From an uncultured Bacteroidota bacterium (GTDB taxonomy: Bacteria; Bacteroidota; Bacteroidia; Flavobacteriales; Flavobacteriaceae): a stretch of 64,000 nt of DNA. The DNA lies in contig CACLQG010000004.1 in the NCBI GenBank assembly GCA_902609035.1, positions 7,144 through 71,143 on the forward strand. Reading direction: 5' to 3'. Position numbers and translations under genes: made by a program. The notes beneath the pieces were generated by a model. The model did not search any database and had not been told where the DNA came from. It saw only the letters and a list, made by a program, of their open reading frames with translations. This document shows positions 1 to 8,736 of this stretch, piece by piece (the stretch's first letter is position 1; every line of letters starts with the position of its first letter).

Positions 1-2331
1 GATTCCAAAACTATGAGCACTACCTCCAGGTACCAATTTCCGTAAAAACAAGACCTTGTCTTCCAACTCCTTTACCGAAACATTAAAATTCTTGATTCTC
101 GCGAAATCGTGGGTCATTTCATTCAACTCGTGGTAATGGGTAGCGAAAAGCACCTTGGCTTTGGCAGGGTGTTCGTGTAGGAATTCGGCAATCGCCCATG
201 CGATGGAAATACCATCATAGGTGCTGGTACCTCGCCCTATCTCATCTAATAATACCAAACTGTTTTCGGTAATATTATTTAATATTGAGGCGGTTTCATT
301 CATCTCCACCATAAAGGTAGATTCTCCCATGGAGATATTGTCACTCGCCCCCACTCGGGTAAAGATTTTGTCCATTAACCCTGTTTTCATGTAGGCTGCA
401 GGAATAAAACTTCCCATCTGCGCCATCAGAACCAAAAGGGCTGTTTGTCTGAGAATAGCGGATTTTCCAGACATATTGGGACCTGTAATCATAATTATTT
501 GTTGGGCAACAGGGTCAAGCAATAGATCGTTTGCAATAAAAGGCGTTCCGGGAGGCAATTGATGTTCAATCACAGGATGCCTGCCTTTTTTGACCTCCAA
601 TACGGTACCTTCAGAAAACTCTGGACGGGTGTAGTTGTACTTGATCGCCAAGGCAGCAAAGCACCACAAAACATCTAATTGGGCGATCTGACGGGCATTG
701 ACTTTCAGTAATTCAATATGAGATTGCATTTTGGTGAGCAATTCCATATACAAACTACTTTCGATGACCTTTATCTTTTCCTCTGCACCCAATATTTTGG
801 TTTCGTACTCCTTTAACTCCTCAGTGATGTAACGCTCTGCATTAACCAAGGTTTGCTTTCGGATCCAATCCTCTGGGACCTTGTCCTTATGGGTGTTTCT
901 AACTTCTATATAGTAGCCAAAAACGTTGTTAAAGGCAATTTTTAAAGACGGAATATTGGTGAGTTCACTTTCCCTTTCAAGCATCTTATCGAGGTGATTT
1001 TTACCCGAACTAAGTAAGTCTCGAAGTTCATCCAGTTCGATGTTCACCCCTTCGGCAATGACCTCTCCTTTGCTAAGCAATACAGGTGCCTCCGGTTGGA
1101 GAGTTGATTGGATGAAACTGCTGATTTCCTTGGCATCCAAAAAATCTTTGACCCTTTGTTTGAGCACCTTATCTGAGTGATGGGCTAAATAAGACTTCAG
1201 CTGTTCGATTTCTTGCAGTGATTTACCCAGTTGCACCAGTGCCCGCGGACTGATTTTCTGAGTGGCAATCTTAGCCACAATCCTTTCTATATCAACCATT
1301 TGATTCAGGTAATGGGCAATTTGATCGTAAGCATCGGTATCGTTTACTAAAGCTGAGACCGTGTCCAAACGTTTTTCGATTACTTTCAAGTTCCTTTCTG
1401 GAAAGGCCAAACTGTGTTTGAGCATCCTCCCTCCCATCGCCGTGAGGGTCTGATCCAAAACATCTATCAATGCAACACCATTGGGGCTGGTGGACTGAAA
1501 CAACTCCAAATTCCGCACGGTAAACCGATCCATCCAAATGTATTCTTCCTCAAATATTCTTTTGACTCCTGTGACGTGGGGAATTTTATTGTGGTGGGCT
1601 TCCTTCAGGTAGTGTAATATCGCACCTGCTGCGATTACGCCTGTTTCTATATTTTCTATCCCAAACCCCTTTAGACCAAGTGTCTTAAAATGGGCGGTCA
1701 ATTGATCTACTGCATACTGAGATTCAAAAATCCAATCCTCTAGATAAAAGACATTGAACTCCCCACCCATATAATTGGCAAAAGCTTTTTTCATGGGTTT
1801 AGCAACTAATACCTCATTTGGCGCAAAATTTTGTAACAACTGCTCAATCTGAACTACATTGCCCTCAGATACCCAAAAATCTCCTGTGGATATGTCCAAA
1901 AAGGAAACTCCTGTATTCGATTTGCCAAAGTGAAGAGCGGCCAAGAAATTGTTTTTTTTCTGTTCTAGCACCTCATCGTTGAGGGACACCCCTGGCGTGA
2001 CCAGTTCAGTCACCCCTCTTTTCACTATTTTTTTGGTCATTTTCGGGTCTTCCAGCTGATCGCAAATCGCCACTCGACATCCGGCCCTTATCAGTTTGGG
2101 TAAATAAGTATTCAAAGAATGGTGTGGAAATCCAGCTAACTCAGTTTCGCTGTTACTACCCGCTCCTCTTTTGGTGAGTATAATCCCCAATATCTTCGCG
2201 GCGCGAACCGCATCGGTTCCAAAGGTCTCATAGAAATCTCCCACCCGAAATAACAACAAAGCATCGGGATACTTTCCCTTAATTTGGTTATACTGCTTCA
2301 TTAAAGGGGTTAACTTGCTCGACTTGGCCAC
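1..2331 (-). CDS. mutS: DNA mismatch repair protein MutS (3' end outside window)
   Basis: MutS recognises mismatches and small loops and starts methyl-independent mismatch repair with MutL. The reading frame is open from 2331 down to base 1, so the C-terminus lies outside the window. The N-terminal mismatch-recognition domain carries the Phe-X-Glu element in VGDFYETFG near residue 30. The ATPase domain shows Walker A GPNMSGKS at residues 617-624 and a Walker B/signature stretch DEIGRGTSTYDG near 700. The best start is a GTG at 2329-2331, giving a protein that begins AKSSKLTPLMKQY; I see no in-frame ATG just upstream. It stands divergent from the RNA methyltransferase gene at 2442. Identity is certain; the start is less so. 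Confidence 0.96.
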   Translation of the reverse strand, partial: MAKSSKLTPLMKQYNQIKGKYPDALLLFRVGDFYETFGTDAVRAAKILGIILTKRGAGSNSETELAGFPHHSLNTYLPKLIRAGCRVAICDQLEDPKMTKKIVKRGVTELVTPGVSLNDEVLEQKKNNFLAALHFGKSNTGVSFLDISTGDFWVSEGNVVQIEQLLQNFAPNEVLVAKPMKKAFANYMGGEFNVFYLEDWIFESQYAVDQLTAHFKTLGLKGFGIENIETGVIAAGAILHYLKEAHHNKIPHVTGVKRIFEEEYIWMDRFTVRNLELFQSTSPNGVALIDVLDQTLTAMGGRMLKHSLAFPERNLKVIEKRLDTVSALVNDTDAYDQIAHYLNQMVDIERIVAKIATQKISPRALVQLGKSLQEIEQLKSYLAHHSDKVLKQRVKDFLDAKEISSFIQSTLQPEAPVLLSKGEVIAEGVNIELDELRDLLSSGKNHLDKMLERESELTNIPSLKIAFNNVFGYYIEVRNTHKDKVPEDWIRKQTLVNAERYITEELKEYETKILGAEEKIKVIESSLYMELLTKMQSHIELLKVNARQIAQLDVLWCFAALAIKYNYTRPEFSEGTVLEVKKGRHPVIEHQLPPGTPFIANDLLLDPVAQQIIMITGPNMSGKSAILRQTALLVLMAQMGSFIPAAYMKTGLMDKIFTRVGASDNISMGESTFMVEMNETASILNNITENSLVLLDEIGRGTSTYDGISIAWAIAEFLHEHPAKAKVLFATHYHELNEMTHDFARIKNFNVSVKELEDKVLFLRKLVPGGSAHSFGI

Positions 2332-2441
2332 TATAGAAAGTGTTTTTGCGAATGTAATTATTAAAAAATTCCTGTAAGAATTGGGTTTTAAAAATTTGTT
2401 AACAAGCACAGTACCGCCTATTATTTAGTAATTTTATAACC

Positions 2442-2975
2442 ATGCGAAAACTAAAAAATAGCGAACTGATCCGCAAGTCGGTAACCGATTTCAAGCAAGC
2501 CCCCAAGACCCCAATGATTTTGATCCTTGACGATGTACGCAGCTTGAATAACATCGGCTCAATTTTCAGGGCTGCCGATGCTTTTTTAATCGAAAAAATC
2601 TTCCTCTGCGGTATCACCGCTTGCCCTCCACACAAAGATATTCACAAAACAGCACTGGGAGCCACCGAATCTGTGGACTGGGAATATCAAAAAGAGGCCA
2701 AGGAAACTGTAAAACAACTGCAATTGCAAGGGGTAAAGGTTTATGCCATCGAACAAGCAAAACAGGCCCTTTCACTTGAATATTTTGAAGTCATCAAAGA
2801 GGATAAATATGCTTTTGTTCTGGGAAACGAGGTCAAAGGTGTGTCTCAGTTCACCGTGGACCAATGCGATGGAGTAATCGAAATTCCACAAGAGGGTACG
2901 AAACACTCTTTAAACATCTCTATAGCAACTGGGATAGTCCTTTGGGATTTTTATCAAAAGTTTAAAAAGCCTTGA
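2442..2975 (+). CDS. SpoU/TrmH-family RNA 2'-O-methyltransferase
   Basis: This 177-residue protein is a compact SPOUT methyltransferase with no N-terminal substrate domain. The three family motifs are present: NNIGSIFRAAD at residues 36-46, LGNEVKGV at 127-134, and HSLNISIATGI at 155-165, which builds the trefoil knot that binds S-adenosylmethionine. Family members methylate a ribose 2'-OH in tRNA or rRNA. The exact target cannot be read from the sequence, although the small size is closer to tRNA-type enzymes. The gene diverges from mutS and its stop overlaps the 3' end of the opposing folK fusion by 14 bases. Confidence 0.9.
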   Translation: MRKLKNSELIRKSVTDFKQAPKTPMILILDDVRSLNNIGSIFRAADAFLIEKIFLCGITACPPHKDIHKTALGATESVDWEYQKEAKETVKQLQLQGVKVYAIEQAKQALSLEYFEVIKEDKYAFVLGNEVKGVSQFTVDQCDGVIEIPQEGTKHSLNISIATGIVLWDFYQKFKKP

Positions 2976-4071
2976 TCCGTTGTAGTATAATCTGATAAGC
3001 CCTTTCATCATTTACAAAATCTAAATCTGTAAGGTCTATTTTTTGATAGCGAAAGGGCAATCCCAATTGGATGAAATTTTGATAACCCACCTCAATTTTT
3101 TTAAGATAATAAGGAGAAATATTCTGTTCATAGGGCCTGCCCCTACTTTTGATCTGTTGCTTTATTTTTTTAAGTGGCTGATGGAGAAAAATTACCTTTT
3201 GAAAAACAAACTCTTCCCCTACCCACTGATCGTAATTTTTTTTAAAATCTTTATAATCCAAAAAACTAAGATTGATTTTGGCAAAAATCAAGGATTTGAA
3301 CAATGAATGATCTGTTACCCCTATTTTTTTTGGAATCTCCCCTTTAAAAAACTCCCTAAATTGATGATATCTGTCGGCTAAAAAATAGTTTTCCAAGGGA
3401 AGGGCAAACCGCTCAGGTTGATCGTAAAATTTTTCGAGATAAGGATTTTGGGTGAAGTTTTCCAATAGAGCAGGAACATTATAATCTTTAGCTATTTTTT
3501 TAGCGAGTGAGGTTTTTCCCACACCAATATTACCTTCAAAAACCAATATTTGATCCTTTATAAATAAATCTGGAGACCATTTTTTTAATGGTATTTTTTG
3601 AGGAGAAGACGAATCAGGGCAAATCTTTGACAAATCTAACATGCTCTTTCCCAATTTGGGGTGGACAAAATCGGGGGCCAATTCGCACATGGGAAACAAA
3701 ATAAAATTCCGCAACTCCAGACAAGGATGCGGCAAGTTAAATCCTTCTACTTCAATAATTTGATTCTCATAAAATAATAAATCCAAGTCGATATTTCGGG
3801 ATTTATATACCCCATCTGGAGACCTTACACGACCCATTTGCTGTTCTATTTTTAGCAAATTGTTTAACACTTGAAGCGGCTGCAGTTCAGTTTCAATTCC
3901 TATGCAAGCATTCAGAAAATCCGGACCGTCAAAGCCCCACGAAAGAGTCTCATAGAGAGATGACAAATCGATTAAAACCCCTATATCTTTTTGAATTCGA
4001 ACGACTGCCCCTTGGATATTCCCCAGGCGGTCATCCTTGTTTGATCCTAGTGAAATATATGCTTTATTCAT
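2962..4071 (-). CDS. folK: FolK-deoxynucleoside kinase fusion protein
   Basis: The 369-residue product joins two enzymes. Residues 1 to about 155 are 6-hydroxymethyl-7,8-dihydropterin pyrophosphokinase of the folate pathway: the start AYISLGSN and the signature RNIDLDLLFY at 92-101 are clear. Residues from about 172 to the end are a deoxynucleoside kinase-like P-loop enzyme with Walker A GNIGVGKTS at 180-188 and a DRYHQF segment. A Pro/Ser-rich linker separates them. I chose the ATG at 4069-4071 because the protein then begins MNKAYISLGSN as other HPPKs do; a longer frame would start at 4128 inside the divergent sppA promoter region. Such fusions occur in other Bacteroidota. Confidence 0.92.
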   Translation of the reverse strand: MNKAYISLGSNKDDRLGNIQGAVVRIQKDIGVLIDLSSLYETLSWGFDGPDFLNACIGIETELQPLQVLNNLLKIEQQMGRVRSPDGVYKSRNIDLDLLFYENQIIEVEGFNLPHPCLELRNFILFPMCELAPDFVHPKLGKSMLDLSKICPDSSSPQKIPLKKWSPDLFIKDQILVFEGNIGVGKTSLAKKIAKDYNVPALLENFTQNPYLEKFYDQPERFALPLENYFLADRYHQFREFFKGEIPKKIGVTDHSLFKSLIFAKINLSFLDYKDFKKNYDQWVGEEFVFQKVIFLHQPLKKIKQQIKSRGRPYEQNISPYYLKKIEVGYQNFIQLGLPFRYQKIDLTDLDFVNDERAYQIILQRIKAF

Positions 4072-4113
4072 TTTAATCCTATGGTAAATTTCGTAAAACA
4101 ATTTCACAAACCC

Positions 4114-4121
4114 TATCTTTG
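4114..4121 (+). promoter_or_regulatory. -7 promoter element for sppA
   Basis: TATCTTTG matches the Bacteroidota -7 consensus TAnnTTTG exactly and ends 18 bases before the sppA ATG at 4140. I see no good TTG at the -33 position. Its place argues against the longer sppA frame that would start at 4119, inside this element. Confidence 0.4.
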
Positions 4122-4139
4122 AAAACAAAATCCGCAGAC

Positions 4140-5894
4140 ATGAATTTCTTCAAAAGTTTTTTGGCATCCTTCATTGGAACCATTTTAGCGTTGGGACTAT
4201 TAACGATTTTCTTTTTTATGGGTATCGCTACCATTGCCACCTCTATAAATTTTCAAAAGAATCAGGGTACTTGGGTCAGTGAAAATAGTGTCTTAGAATT
4301 GGACCTCAATTCAGTAGTCTCAGATAGGAGTCCAAAGTTTAATCAACTTAAGAGCTTTTCGGATTTTGGCACTGTAATAGCTGGAATGGATAAAATTTTA
4401 GGAAGTATCAACAAGGCCAAGGAGGATGACAAGATCAAAGGAATCAAGTTACGATCTGGCTTTATCAGCTCAGGCTGGGCACAGGCCAGAGAAATCAGAA
4501 AAGCCCTTGCTGAATTCAAGACCTCAGGCAAGTTCATCTATGCCTACTCAGATTTTATGTCACAAAAAGGATACTATGTGAGTTCTGTAGCTGACAGTAT
4601 TTTTATGAATCCTCTAGGGGTAATGGAGCTTAAAGGCCTCTCTTCAGAAGTACTTTATTATGAGGATTTCCAAAATCAATACGGTATCAAAATGGAAGTG
4701 ATCCGCCATGGAAAATACAAAAGCGCCGTGGAGCCCTATTTACAAGATCAAATGAGTTTAGAAAATCGCACACAAATACAAGGCCTGCTGAATGCGGTAT
4801 GGGGAACCCTTAGAGATGAGGTGTCCGAAAGTAGGGGGTTGGCATCCAATAAAATCGATGCTCTGGCTAATGACTTGGTCATCACAGATGCTGGGGAGGC
4901 TTTGGCGCAAGGACTTATTGACGGTTTGATCTATGAAAAGGGTTTTGAAAATAAAATTAAGGCAGCTCTTGAAATTGATGCAGCGGAAGAGTACAAAGTA
5001 ATTAGCTTCAATAAAATAAACGTTCGAATCAAAGAGTATAACAAGGAAATAACCGACCGTATTGCCATCGTCTATGCCCAAGGGCCCATATTGTACACCG
5101 AAGGGAGTGAGGAAATCATTGGAAAAGAATCCATCAATAAAGCTTTTGAAGAAATATTGGACAGTAAAAAAATTAAAGCAGTTGTCTTGCGCATAGACTC
5201 CCCTGGAGGGGATGCAATGAGTTCAGAAATCATACTCAATGCCTCAAGAGCGCTAAAAGGTAAAAAGCCTTTTGTGGTTTCTATGGGCAACGTCGCTGCC
5301 TCTGGAGGCTATTACATAGCATGCTTGGCCGATAGAATTTTTGCAGAACCCATGACGATCACAGGTTCCATTGGTGTATTGGCCGCCTTTCCCAACATAA
5401 GGGGTATAGCCGATAAAATAGGCATAAATGCAGAGCAGGTAATGACCCATGACAATGCTATGGGTTATAGTGTTTTTGAACCCCTAAGCGGTGGATTTAA
5501 AAAAAGTACAATAGCCACCATCGAAAAAGTATATCATACATTCAAATCACGTGTAGCAGAGGGAAGATCTCTGAGCATGGAAGTAGTAGAGGAAATTGCT
5601 CAAGGTAGGGTATGGTCTGGAAAAGAAGCAATTCAAGTAGGATTGGTGGATGCCTTAGGCGGACTGAAAGAGGCCATCAAAGCCGCAGCAGAATTGGCAG
5701 AAATTGAAAACTACAACTTGGTGGATTATCCCAAATATGAAGACAATTTGGAAAGTATATTCTTTGATGCCTTTGCTAAAGCCAAAACAAAACTATTACA
5801 ACACCCTATAGAAAAATACTCCTCAGAATTTATCGAACTTAGCCAGCTAGAAGGAATCCAAACCAGAGTTCCTTATTCGATTAAAATGGAATAA
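4140..5894 (+). CDS. sppA: Signal peptide peptidase SppA, 67K type
   Basis: This is the long, two-domain form of the S49 serine protease, 584 residues, anchored by an N-terminal membrane helix at about residues 8-35. SppA digests cleaved signal peptides in the inner membrane. The catalytic Lys/Ser dyad is visible: K194 in GKYKSAVEP in the first domain and S388 in VAASGGYYIA in the second. Length agrees with the Escherichia coli type. A frame starting at 4119 would overlap the -7 element, so I prefer ATG 4140. The stop TAA is followed directly by the ATG of the transporter at 5895, so the two are probably cotranscribed. Confidence 0.95.
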   Translation: MNFFKSFLASFIGTILALGLLTIFFFMGIATIATSINFQKNQGTWVSENSVLELDLNSVVSDRSPKFNQLKSFSDFGTVIAGMDKILGSINKAKEDDKIKGIKLRSGFISSGWAQAREIRKALAEFKTSGKFIYAYSDFMSQKGYYVSSVADSIFMNPLGVMELKGLSSEVLYYEDFQNQYGIKMEVIRHGKYKSAVEPYLQDQMSLENRTQIQGLLNAVWGTLRDEVSESRGLASNKIDALANDLVITDAGEALAQGLIDGLIYEKGFENKIKAALEIDAAEEYKVISFNKINVRIKEYNKEITDRIAIVYAQGPILYTEGSEEIIGKESINKAFEEILDSKKIKAVVLRIDSPGGDAMSSEIILNASRALKGKKPFVVSMGNVAASGGYYIACLADRIFAEPMTITGSIGVLAAFPNIRGIADKIGINAEQVMTHDNAMGYSVFEPLSGGFKKSTIATIEKVYHTFKSRVAEGRSLSMEVVEEIAQGRVWSGKEAIQVGLVDALGGLKEAIKAAAELAEIENYNLVDYPKYEDNLESIFFDAFAKAKTKLLQHPIEKYSSEFIELSQLEGIQTRVPYSIKME

Positions 5895-6596
5895 ATGAAA
5901 CCACAACAGCGGCAGCTCGCGGCCAAGATTTATCTATATTTCGCTGCTTTGTTCATTACCTCACTGGTAGTGTCAAATCTAATTTTTCAAAAGTTTTTTT
6001 ACTGGTACCCCTTTAAAGGTGAAATTTTTGGAAGTAGATTATTCGAGCTATCAGTTGGTATCTTGCCTTACCCCCTCACCTTTTTAATCACCGATTTGAT
6101 TTCTGAAATCTATGGAAAAAAAGCCGCCAATCGTGTCGTTACAGCTGGCATATTTGCCTCTTTCTTTTCGATAGGGATATTACTAGTGGCAGATTATGTA
6201 CCTGCTTTGGAAAGTTCACCTGTTGACGATGCCACGTTCACTAAAGTGTTTTCACTTTCCCCCTTAGCGGTTTTGGCGTCTATGATTGCTTATTTGTTCG
6301 CTCAGTTCTTCGATATAAAGATTTACCATTATTGGAAAAAATTAACCCAAGGGAAAATGCTGTGGTTACGGAATAACTTCTCTACTTTTACCTCACAGTT
6401 TTTAGATACTTTTTCTGTAGTACTCTTGCTTAGCGTTTTTGGAATTTTACCTTGGGATTTGTTTATGGGATTGGTGATTTCTGGATTTGTTTTTAAAGTT
6501 ATTGTAGCCGCATTGGATACCCCACTACTTTACTTGTTTGTATGGATCTTCAGAAAAAAATTTGACTTAAAACCGGGGGAAGAAATCAAGCTATAA
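5895..6596 (+). CDS. Queuosine precursor transporter (YhhQ/VUT family)
   Basis: A 233-residue inner-membrane protein with about six hydrophobic helices. The segment FLITDLISEIYGKKAANRVV around residues 62-82 is the family's typical first cytoplasmic signature, and the late FSTFTSQFLDTFSVV and AALDTPLLYLFVW motifs fit as well. Characterised members take up preQ0/preQ1, precursors of queuosine in tRNA. The start ATG abuts the sppA stop with no gap, and rluF follows two bases after the stop, so sppA, this gene and rluF look like one operon with two RNA-modification themes. Substrate is inferred from the family. Confidence 0.88.
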   Translation: MKPQQRQLAAKIYLYFAALFITSLVVSNLIFQKFFYWYPFKGEIFGSRLFELSVGILPYPLTFLITDLISEIYGKKAANRVVTAGIFASFFSIGILLVADYVPALESSPVDDATFTKVFSLSPLAVLASMIAYLFAQFFDIKIYHYWKKLTQGKMLWLRNNFSTFTSQFLDTFSVVLLLSVFGILPWDLFMGLVISGFVFKVIVAALDTPLLYLFVWIFRKKFDLKPGEEIKL

Positions 6597-6597
6597 A

Positions 6598-7326
6598 TTG
6601 GAAAATCCTAGCCTTACCCGAATCAATAAATACCTTAGTGAAATAGGCTACTGCTCAAGACGGGAGGCAGATCGTTTGATCGAAGCTGGAAGGGTTTTGG
6701 TCAATGGAAAAAAAGCTGAAATGGGAGTTAAAGTTAGTCCAGATGACAAGATTTCTGTCAATGGAGAAATGCTCAACCAATCCAAAAACAAAAATGTTTA
6801 TCTGGCTTTCAATAAACCCAAAGGCATTGTATGCACCACCGATAGCCGTGTGGAAAAAGACAACATTATTGACTTTATCAATTATCCGAAAAGAATTTTT
6901 CCCATCGGAAGGTTGGACAAACCCAGTGAGGGACTGATATTTTTGACCAACGATGGGGACATTGTCAATAAAATACTACGTGCCCGCAACAATCACGAGA
7001 AAGAATACATTGTTACAGTCAACAAACCCATCACCAAAGATTTGATCAATAAAATGAGTAATGGTGTTCCCATTTTGGATAAAGTTTCGAGAAAGTGTTT
7101 TGTGAAACAAACCCATAAAAACCAGTTCAGAATCATTTTGACCCAAGGATTGAATAGACAAATCCGCAGGATGTGTGAGTACTTGAATTACAAGGTAACC
7201 AATCTTAAAAGGGTGCGGATCATGAATATAAAACTGGATGTAAAAGTGGGAAAATGGCGCTACCTCAAACCAGAGGAATTAATGAAACTCAACCAACTAC
7301 TTAACGAATCTTCAAAAACTGTCTAG
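6598..7326 (+). CDS. rluF: 23S rRNA pseudouridine synthase RluF
   Basis: The 242-residue protein has an N-terminal S4 RNA-binding domain (about residues 6-50, with RINKYLSEIGYCSRREADR) and an RsuA/RluB/E/F-type pseudouridine synthase domain. The catalytic aspartate is D107 in GRLDKPSEGL, and the RluF-like strings NHEKEYIVTV, GVPILDKV and QGLNRQIRRMCE are present. RluF modifies U2604 of 23S rRNA. The start is a TTG at 6598, one base after the transporter stop; the S4 domain begins within eight residues, which leaves little choice. It lacks the long basic tail of the enterobacterial enzyme. Confidence 0.93.
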   Translation: MENPSLTRINKYLSEIGYCSRREADRLIEAGRVLVNGKKAEMGVKVSPDDKISVNGEMLNQSKNKNVYLAFNKPKGIVCTTDSRVEKDNIIDFINYPKRIFPIGRLDKPSEGLIFLTNDGDIVNKILRARNNHEKEYIVTVNKPITKDLINKMSNGVPILDKVSRKCFVKQTHKNQFRIILTQGLNRQIRRMCEYLNYKVTNLKRVRIMNIKLDVKVGKWRYLKPEELMKLNQLLNESSKTV

Positions 7327-7896
7327 ACTCATCTTTCTGACTTATTCAATAAAATAATTAAAAATTTCGAAAGTTAATGATGGCCAAGAATTTGAAATAT
7401 GATCTAAGTATCCTTAATTCTGAAGTAACCTGTGGTATTATTTTTTAAACCTCCTCCATATTCTGACAAAACCAATCGGATATTTTCATTATTTGAGTTC
7501 ATTTTTTTATGTACAAATTCTTGAGTTAATCATTGGATCTGAACTATTTGACGCTAAAAATACGAATGCCAAAACTCTCATGTGTATTAATTTTTTGAGT
7601 TTAAAAATCAAAACTACTGGGAATAAATAAAACATAATAGATAACCGAAAAAAAACTTTGGGCGGTGAGTGTAATAATTGGGAATATTGGTCAACCCAGA
7701 AATAATGAATTGTATCCTAAAAACAGACCTTTCTCGATTGATATTCTTAAATAGTTTTAAGGATCGATTGGTGGGTGCTTCATAAATCAGAAATCGAGTT
7801 TCTATAGAATCGAGTAGGCAAAGTCATTGTAAAGAATGGAGATTATAGCTTGGCTGAAGCATAATTTTGATTCATTTTGGACCTTATAATAGAAAA
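7327..7896. other. 570-base gap between converging genes, content unknown
   Basis: The space lies between the 3' ends of rluF and the DUF2797 gene. It is AT-rich with stops in all frames; short translated pieces on either strand resemble nothing I know. I see no tRNA, no IS end and no strong terminator hairpin. There are small repeats: two copies of an AATCGAG string around 7793-7815 and two CGATTG strings near 7736 and 7764. It may be a decayed gene or hold a small RNA, but I can support neither. Confidence 0.5.
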
Positions 7897-8688
7897 CTAA
7901 CTTATATTTATTTCCACTAATGTACCTTCATTTGAACGAATATTGTAAACCGTTTGATCCTCAAATATTAAGTACTGTCCCTTTATTCCTTTTAGCACAC
8001 CTGTAAAAGTATTTTCTTTCTCCAAGTTTAAACTTTGAACCTTTCTAGGATATTGCAAAACTGGAAATTTTAATTCAATAATCTCGTGATCTCGAACGAG
8101 GTGTTGTTTTAACTCCTTGGGTAAACCATCGATAGCTTGATTAATGGCCTTATGCCACTGGACTTCCTCGTAGTCATTTTGTAACATTTTACGCCAATTC
8201 GTCTTGTCCGAGAAATATTTTTTTAGACTTACCTCAGCAATACCTGCCAAATAACGATTAGGGACTTCCAAAATTCCTACGGCTTGATGAGCGCCTTGGT
8301 CAATCCATCTCGTGGGAATCTGACTCTTACGGGTAACGCCCACTTTGAGGTGACTGCTGAGTGCTAAATAAACCCAATGCGGTTGTAACTGAACTTTTTT
8401 TTCATATTCCAAGTCTCGGTCCTCCTTTCCCAAATGGGCTTTACTTAATTCTGGTCGCATCACCCAGTCTCCCGCAGAAGGAATTTCAAAAAAACAATTT
8501 TTACAAAAACCCTGTCGGAAAATAGGTTTTGAATCTTGACAACATAAACATTGAGTTCCAACAAAATCTAGTTTGATAGTTTCATCCAAGAATTGATTTG
8601 CCTCAAAAAAGTCATTTTCAAAATTAAGAAAGTAACGAATAGGCTCTCCAATTTCCGTAATCATTTTCTTTAAAACTCCTTTGAACAT
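7897..8688 (-). CDS. DUF2797 family protein
   Basis: A 263-residue cytoplasmic protein of the DUF2797 family, function unknown. Near the N-terminus five cysteines (C47, C49, C50, C62, C65 in CLCCQD and GFCKNC) look like a zinc site. Further on come the family strings WVYLALSSHLKVGVTR and PTRWIDQGAHQAV, reminiscent of GIY-YIG-like small folds, though I cannot show nuclease activity. I start at the ATG of 8686-8688 (MFKGVLKK); a longer open frame to 8832 would run into the divergent GH3 gene. The two genes share a 48-base divergent start region. Confidence 0.85.
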   Translation of the reverse strand: MFKGVLKKMITEIGEPIRYFLNFENDFFEANQFLDETIKLDFVGTQCLCCQDSKPIFRQGFCKNCFFEIPSAGDWVMRPELSKAHLGKEDRDLEYEKKVQLQPHWVYLALSSHLKVGVTRKSQIPTRWIDQGAHQAVGILEVPNRYLAGIAEVSLKKYFSDKTNWRKMLQNDYEEVQWHKAINQAIDGLPKELKQHLVRDHEIIELKFPVLQYPRKVQSLNLEKENTFTGVLKGIKGQYLIFEDQTVYNIRSNEGTLVEINIS

Positions 8689-8713
8689 GTTTTGTCTAAA
8701 GTTTATACTTTTG
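8680..8713 (+). promoter_or_regulatory. Promoter of the GH3-family gene
   Basis: TTG at 8681-8683, 22 bases, then TACTTTTG at 8706-8713, matching the flavobacterial consensus TTG-N17-23-TAnnTTTG. The -7 element ends 23 bases before the ATG at 8737. It overlaps the start codon of the divergent DUF2797 gene. Confidence 0.45.
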
Positions 8714-8736
8714 TTTTTAAAGATACATATATTATT

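Noticed and set aside
1292..1537. Minus-strand 81-residue frame MDGSVYRAEFG...
   Set aside because: It is out of frame within mutS; the mutS frame is open throughout and carries all MutS motifs.
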